DNA of 9,757 nt, taken from assembly GCA_937894565.1 (NCBI GenBank), contig CALBHK010000127.1, positions 1-9,757 of the forward strand. The letters run 5' to 3'. The translations under genes and the position numbers were made by a program. Shown here one piece after another: positions 6,963-9,757 of the stretch. Every line of letters begins with the position of its first letter. The stretch's first letter is position 1. Under the pieces are notes generated by a model. The model was not told the origin of the DNA and did not search any database. It saw only the letters and a program-made list of their open reading frames with translations. This stretch comes from an uncultured Chlamydiae bacterium (GTDB lineage Bacteria; Chlamydiota; Chlamydiia; Chlamydiales; CALBHK01).

Positions 6963-6966
6963 CTAT

Positions 6967-6989
6967 AACTCAGGCCTTCAGCCTGAAAA
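6967..6989. repeat. Right copy of perfect 23-bp middle inverted repeat
   Basis: It pairs exactly with 6732-6754 and contains hairpin TCAGGC-CTTCA-GCCTGA (6970-6986). Confidence 0.95.
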
Positions 6990-7006
6990 AATGCTCTCAA
7001 CATATA

Positions 7007-7067
7007 CCTAGGGCGCTGCCCTAGGCTTTTATAAACCAGGGCGTTGCCCTGAAAATAAAAAGGCTTA
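7007..7067. repeat. Right 61-bp terminal inverted repeat of palindromic element
   Basis: It contains CCTAGGGC-GCT-GCCCTAGG (7007-7025) and CAGGGC-GTT-GCCCTG (7037-7051), the mirror of the left arm. It ends in GCTTA, mirroring the TAAGC at the left tip. It begins 53 bp past the nqrA stop, so a transcript leaving nqrA would meet these hairpins first. No clean T run follows them. Confidence 0.93.
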
Positions 7068-7119
7068 CGCGCAAAACTACATTTGCTTCTTTGCATTGAA
7101 TTTTTCAAGTCACACTCTA

Positions 7120-8490
7120 TTATGCTAAAACATCACTAGCATAACACTCTTGACCGTGCTTGACAATGTCTAACATCGACACTTTAGACGGGCAGACAAA
7201 TGCAGGCAGCGCAAAATCTTCCGGAACAACCTCTAATAAGCCCAACTCTTCAGCTAAATCATAATCCTCAGCCATTAAAGCTCTCATAAGCCCCATAACA
7301 GAAATAGCCATAGGCATCACTTTTTCATAGAGATTTTCTGTAATCAAAGCGCGGTGCTCTCCGTGCTGCAAAGTTGTAAAATCATACTCTTTATTTTTCA
7401 AAAAACCAGAAAGGTAAGCACGGCTGGCTGTAAATTTATCACTTCCCAAGCGAAAAAAGTGTAAAAACTCCCTCGAATGATCGGTTGGAAGGACAGTAAA
7501 TGTATCATGGTCAAAATGAAGAAAATCGCTTATCTCTACAGCTTCTCCATTTAATGGATCACCGGAAATCAGACGCATCTCTCCCTCAGCTAAGCGGCCA
7601 TCAATGAGATCAACAATCGGCATTCCCTCTCGCACATGGAAAAATCCTCTTTCTAAAATTCCAGTGCCTGCAATCGCTACCACCTTATCTATGTAATAAT
7701 GGCCAGTTAAAAAGAGATAGCCAATGGCTACAACGCTGCGCGCATCCAACGTCCAGACCACATCTTCACTTGATAAAATAGGATCAATATGATGGATTAA
7801 CACAGAAAAAGTACCTGCTGGATGAGGGCCTTCCACTTCATGATGTATTACATTTTTGGCCTGTTTTAAAGCAGAAAAATCGCTATCAAAGCCATAGCAG
7901 AGATGCACCTTTCCATCGGTTAATTTGGATAAAACATCCAATCCCAACTGAAATTCTCTCTCTTTACCTTGAATGTGCAGCTCTGCTTTGGGAGTAAAAG
8001 GAGCTGTTTCAATCACCTTAACAAAAATAGAGCGCGGCGTGCGATTAGGGTCCGCTATATAATTAAAGGGGCGCGCTCTAATGGAGGCAAAAAGCCCCGC
8101 ATTAAGCAAATGGGCAAGCAAAATACCTCGGGAAGAATTACGCACATCTATACGCGGATGTTCTAAATAAAGCTCATGAGGATCCAATTCAATGACGATA
8201 TCAGTTAAACGACGCTTCAAACCCCGTCTAATTTCAACTATGCGGCCGCAAGCAGGAGAGACAAAATGCAATTTCTCATGTTTTTTATCGATTGCTAAAG
8301 GCTGCCCAATTTTAACTTCATCCCCCTCCTTCACCAGCAGTCTAAATTTGGTATAGGGAAATGGATCTAAATTCAGAGCTATCTTTTTAGGTTTTATCTG
8401 TCTTCCCTTAAAGTTAAGTTCTTGAATCTTTCCCTCAGCACTGCCTTTGATTGGAATATTAAGGCCCTTTTTAATCACAAGATGAACCAT
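7120..8490 (-). CDS. nqrA: Na+-translocating NADH:quinone oxidoreductase subunit A
   Basis: 456 residues, close to the roughly 450-465 of the family. NqrA is the peripheral cytoplasmic-side subunit of Na+-NQR, the pump that couples NADH oxidation by quinone to sodium export. The sequence matches chlamydial NqrA from end to end: KKGLNIPIKGSAEGK near the start, an RRGLKR segment near residue 90, GPHPAGTFSVLIHHI about 222-236, RLISGDPLNG about 307-316, RAYLSGFLK about 359-367, and LGLLEVVPEDFALP with CPSKVSMLDIVKHG near the end. The ATG is preceded by GAGGG at good distance. Tandem stops TAA-TAG end the gene. No other nqr subunit is adjacent; in C. trachomatis nqrA is likewise apart from nqrBCDE and nqrF. 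It is divergent from the orphan gene across a 184-bp AT-rich gap that should hold its promoter, which I could not place confidently. Confidence 0.95.
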   Translation of the reverse strand: MVHLVIKKGLNIPIKGSAEGKIQELNFKGRQIKPKKIALNLDPFPYTKFRLLVKEGDEVKIGQPLAIDKKHEKLHFVSPACGRIVEIRRGLKRRLTDIVIELDPHELYLEHPRIDVRNSSRGILLAHLLNAGLFASIRARPFNYIADPNRTPRSIFVKVIETAPFTPKAELHIQGKEREFQLGLDVLSKLTDGKVHLCYGFDSDFSALKQAKNVIHHEVEGPHPAGTFSVLIHHIDPILSSEDVVWTLDARSVVAIGYLFLTGHYYIDKVVAIAGTGILERGFFHVREGMPIVDLIDGRLAEGEMRLISGDPLNGEAVEISDFLHFDHDTFTVLPTDHSREFLHFFRLGSDKFTASRAYLSGFLKNKEYDFTTLQHGEHRALITENLYEKVMPMAISVMGLMRALMAEDYDLAEELGLLEVVPEDFALPAFVCPSKVSMLDIVKHGQECYASDVLA

Positions 8491-8674
8491 CTTTCCCTCG
8501 TGCGTATTTGGTCACAGAGTAAAAAAGAGTTCATTTTTTAACAAGTCTATTTTTTAAAATAATTTTATAAATCGAACAAGAAATATAATTAAAAACCAAA
8601 TTTGACAAAGTATTACTTTTGTTTAATAATTTAAATATAAGACAAATTAAAAAGTTGATGTAAATTATTTAAAG
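8491..8674. other. AT-rich divergent intergenic region between nqrA and the orphan gene
   Basis: It contains no coding potential. It must carry the nqrA promoter on the minus strand, for which only weak candidates are visible (TTGTTA on the minus strand near 8540 without a good -10), and it carries the clear plus-strand promoter at 8602-8630. Confidence 0.6.
8602..8630 (+). promoter_or_regulatory. Sigma70/sigma66-like promoter of the orphan gene
   Basis: TTGACA (8602-8607, perfect -35), a 17-bp spacer, and AATAAT (8625-8630, one mismatch to the -10 consensus). Transcription would start near 8637, leaving a leader of about 38-50 nt. Confidence 0.65.
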
Positions 8675-9436
8675 ATGGGTTTTATTATGGACAACATCCA
8701 AAAAAACAGCTACCAGTTTTCTTACGATACAAACAGTTCCGGCTTTGTTCCACAGACAAAAAATTTAGCTTTTAAGGTAAACCTAACAACGACGGATACC
8801 ACAAAGACGGATAGAAGTCAAAACAAAACAGAAACCAGAATGATTACTATTGCCGCCAAAAAGTGGACAGGGGGTTTAGGAGAAAAGCTGATGAGTGCAA
8901 TTCTTGGCAGAATAAAAATTCAGATTAATGGAGAAGCCTATCTTGTTAAAGCTAAAGAAGTCTCTGAAAAATTGGGAATTAGCAAAAAAGAAATTAGAGA
9001 AACAAGAATCGGTGAAAAAGGAAATACAGAACAATTTAAAAATGCTGTAATTAAAAACCAAAAAATGAATTTAGCCTTCCGTTTACTAAAACAAGATACA
9101 AAATCTACAAAAGATATAGAATCTAATGTCGAAACTCTTCACAAGCAATTGAATTTAGATGATACAGAAAAGAGCAAACTAAAAGAAATGATGAATAAAG
9201 AGATTAACAGTAAATACGAATCAGAACTAAATACGATAATTAAAGACAAAAACAACACACATAAAAAGTTGAAGGATATAGAATCAATAGCACAAAAAAA
9301 GGGGACTGATTTTGGATTTACAACAGATGAAAGCAATCAAAAGATAAGAAAATTACTTAACTTGAATGATTTTGAAGCAGCTAAATTTCAAGATGAAAGC
9401 CTTTTTGATTTAACCGTAAAAAATGCAGGTCTTTAA
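8675..9436 (+). CDS. Orphan lysine-rich, cysteine-free protein, unknown function
   Basis: 253 residues from ATG 8675. A second in-frame ATG at 8687 (249 residues, starting MDNIQKNSYQF) has AAGATGGG upstream and may be the true start. I recognise no family. Residues 1-55 are rich in Ser, Thr, Asn and Gln and probably disordered. Residues 56-115 look folded (KLMSAILGRIKIQINGEAYLVKA, then KLGISKKEI). Residues 115-208 are long Lys/Glu helices with coiled-coil character (TLHKQLNLDDTEKSKLKEMM). The C-terminus resembles a small helical unit (IRKLLNLNDFEAAKF). There is no cysteine, signal peptide or membrane segment. Codons are strongly A/T-biased compared with lptD, yjbH and nqrA, suggesting lineage-specific or transferred DNA. 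The disordered polar N-terminus, strong own promoter and orphan status would fit a type III secreted effector of a chlamydia, but that is only a suggestion. Confidence 0.75.
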   Translation: MGFIMDNIQKNSYQFSYDTNSSGFVPQTKNLAFKVNLTTTDTTKTDRSQNKTETRMITIAAKKWTGGLGEKLMSAILGRIKIQINGEAYLVKAKEVSEKLGISKKEIRETRIGEKGNTEQFKNAVIKNQKMNLAFRLLKQDTKSTKDIESNVETLHKQLNLDDTEKSKLKEMMNKEINSKYESELNTIIKDKNNTHKKLKDIESIAQKKGTDFGFTTDESNQKIRKLLNLNDFEAAKFQDESLFDLTVKNAGL

Positions 9437-9482
9437 TCAACAATATAACATTCCAAAGCTTTTTAAATGGCTAATAAAAAAA
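9437..9482. other. Short convergent gap with T7 tract after tRNA-Lys
   Basis: There is no hairpin terminator for the orphan gene. On the minus strand seven T residues (9476-9482) follow the tRNA-Lys 3' end directly and may end tRNA transcription, using the acceptor stem or processing. Confidence 0.35.
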
Positions 9483-9555
9483 TGAGTCTTGTTGGATTCG
9501 AACCAACGACACCCTCCTTAAAAGGGAGATGCTCTACCAACTGAGCTAAAGACTC
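9483..9555 (-). tRNA. tRNA-Lys (UUU)
   Basis: A 73-nt cloverleaf. The acceptor GAGTCTT pairs fully with AAGACTC, with discriminator A. The D arm is GCTC/GAGC, the anticodon loop CTTTTAA carries anticodon UUU on stem TCTCC/GGAGG (last pair T-G), and the T arm GTTGG-TTCGAAT-CCAAC is perfect. CCA is not encoded. It lies 8 bp downstream of tRNA-Glu on the same strand and is surely co-transcribed with it. Confidence 0.96.
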
Positions 9556-9563
9556 ATTAAAAG

Positions 9564-9638
9564 TGACCCCAAGGGGATTCGAACCCCTGTTATCGGAATG
9601 AAAATCCGGTGTCCTAGGCCGGGCTAGACGATGGGGCC
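9564..9638 (-). tRNA. tRNA-Glu (UUC)
   Basis: 75 nt. The acceptor GGCCCCA pairs with TGGGGTC (one G-T), with discriminator A. The D stem is GTCT/GGAC. The anticodon loop TTTTCAT gives UUC, on stem CCGGA/TCCGA, where four pairs form and the outermost C27-A43 is mismatched. The T arm AGGGG-TTCGAAT-CCCCT is perfect. CCA is not encoded. It is first in the two-tRNA transcript. Confidence 0.96.
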
Positions 9639-9672
9639 TTCACTAACACTCCTTCTTGCGGAATGTGCCACC

Positions 9673-9702
9673 ATATTAACGCGCCACCCTTTTTTTTTGC
9701 AA
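9673..9702 (-). promoter_or_regulatory. Possible promoter of the tRNA-Glu/tRNA-Lys unit
   Basis: On the minus strand TTGCAA (9697-9702) and TAATAT (9673-9678) lie 18 bp apart, about 35 bp before the tRNA-Glu 5' end. Each hexamer matches consensus at four of six positions. An A9 run sits in the spacer. This is the only candidate before the contig end. Confidence 0.35.
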
Positions 9703-9744
9703 TACTTTTGAGAAAAAAAATAACGCATTAGGAAGTGTGTATGA

Positions 9745-9757
9745 AGATCGGAAGAGC
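9745..9757 (+). other. Illumina sequencing adapter remnant at the window end
   Basis: The last 13 bases are exactly AGATCGGAAGAGC, the common core of Illumina TruSeq adapters. They end flush with the window edge, so this is untrimmed library sequence rather than genome. The bases just before it may also be lower-quality read-end sequence. Confidence 0.95.

Larger units (their letters stand above)
6656..7067. mobile_element. 412-bp nested palindromic (MITE-like) element between nqrA and yjbH
   Basis: Three inverted-repeat layers are nested. The outer layer is 61 bp (6656-6716 with 7007-7067). The middle layer is a perfect 23-bp pair (6732-6754 with 6967-6989), itself a hairpin TCAGGC-TGAAG-GCCTGA. 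The inner core, 6799-6962, starts with TATACCGAACGT and ends with its reverse complement, and pairs imperfectly to its centre. The left half has 44 bp between middle and inner layers where the right half has 4 bp; the extra DNA carries hairpin GCACC-AAA-GGTGC (6762-6774). A transcript could fold into one long stem. There is no transposase and no credible gene inside. Short reading frames here translate the same repeat peptide (GNALVYKSLGQRPR) on both strands and are repeat artefacts. TA at both tips suggests a non-autonomous transposon-like element mobilised in trans; that origin is inference. Confidence 0.7.

Noticed and set aside
6656..7067. CRISPR array or integron-type array
   Set aside because: The repeats are inverted and nested, not evenly spaced direct repeats with unique spacers, and no cas or integrase gene is present.
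6689..7108. 139-residue minus-strand reading frame spanning the palindromic element
   Set aside because: It runs through all layers of the inverted repeat, its repeat peptide also appears on the opposite strand, and it has no recognisable family or good ribosome-binding site.

Overview
The window is bacterial and most likely from a chlamydia, probably an environmental (amoeba- or arthropod-associated) lineage rather than Chlamydia itself. The main evidence is the NqrA protein, whose C-terminal third (an RAYLSGF segment followed by LGLLEVVPEDFALP) closely matches my memory of chlamydial NqrA. A stand-alone nqrA, a Gram-negative LptD, moderate-to-low GC and intergenic repeats fit this. The species cannot be named from the sequence. 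The last 13 bases are an Illumina adapter core, so the right edge is almost certainly a raw contig end.

Layout, left to right. (1) Positions 1-3842, + strand: the tail of an unidentified gene, a secreted or membrane-anchored HEAT-repeat protein, and 2 bp later an LptD-type outer-membrane LPS-export barrel with a (CT)9 tract in its signal-peptide codons. These look like one operon. (2) Positions 3839-4600, - strand: a HigB/HigA-like (Gp49-type) toxin-antitoxin pair with its own promoter overlapping a perfect inverted-repeat operator, flanked by an imperfect 23-bp direct repeat whose right copy covers the stop codon of the next gene. (3) Positions 4611-6656, - strand: a YjbH-family outer-membrane protein (exopolysaccharide-associated family). 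(4) Positions 6656-7067: no credible gene, but a 412-bp nested palindromic element with 61-bp terminal inverted repeats (58/61) built from small hairpins. It fills the space between nqrA and yjbH, and its edge supplies the A of the yjbH ATG. (5) Positions 7120-8490, - strand: nqrA. (6) Positions 8675-9436, + strand: an AT-rich, lysine-rich, cysteine-free orphan protein with a clear sigma70-like promoter. (7) Positions 9483-9638, - strand: tRNA-Glu(UUC) and tRNA-Lys(UUU) in tandem, then 119 bp to the adapter-containing end.

The common theme is the cell envelope: LPS export (LptD), a YjbH-type outer-membrane barrel and a sodium-pumping NADH dehydrogenase subunit. Two accessory units sit among them: the toxin-antitoxin module at the 3' end of yjbH, and the palindromic element at its 5' end. 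The palindromic element is the most interesting unexplained structure in the window.
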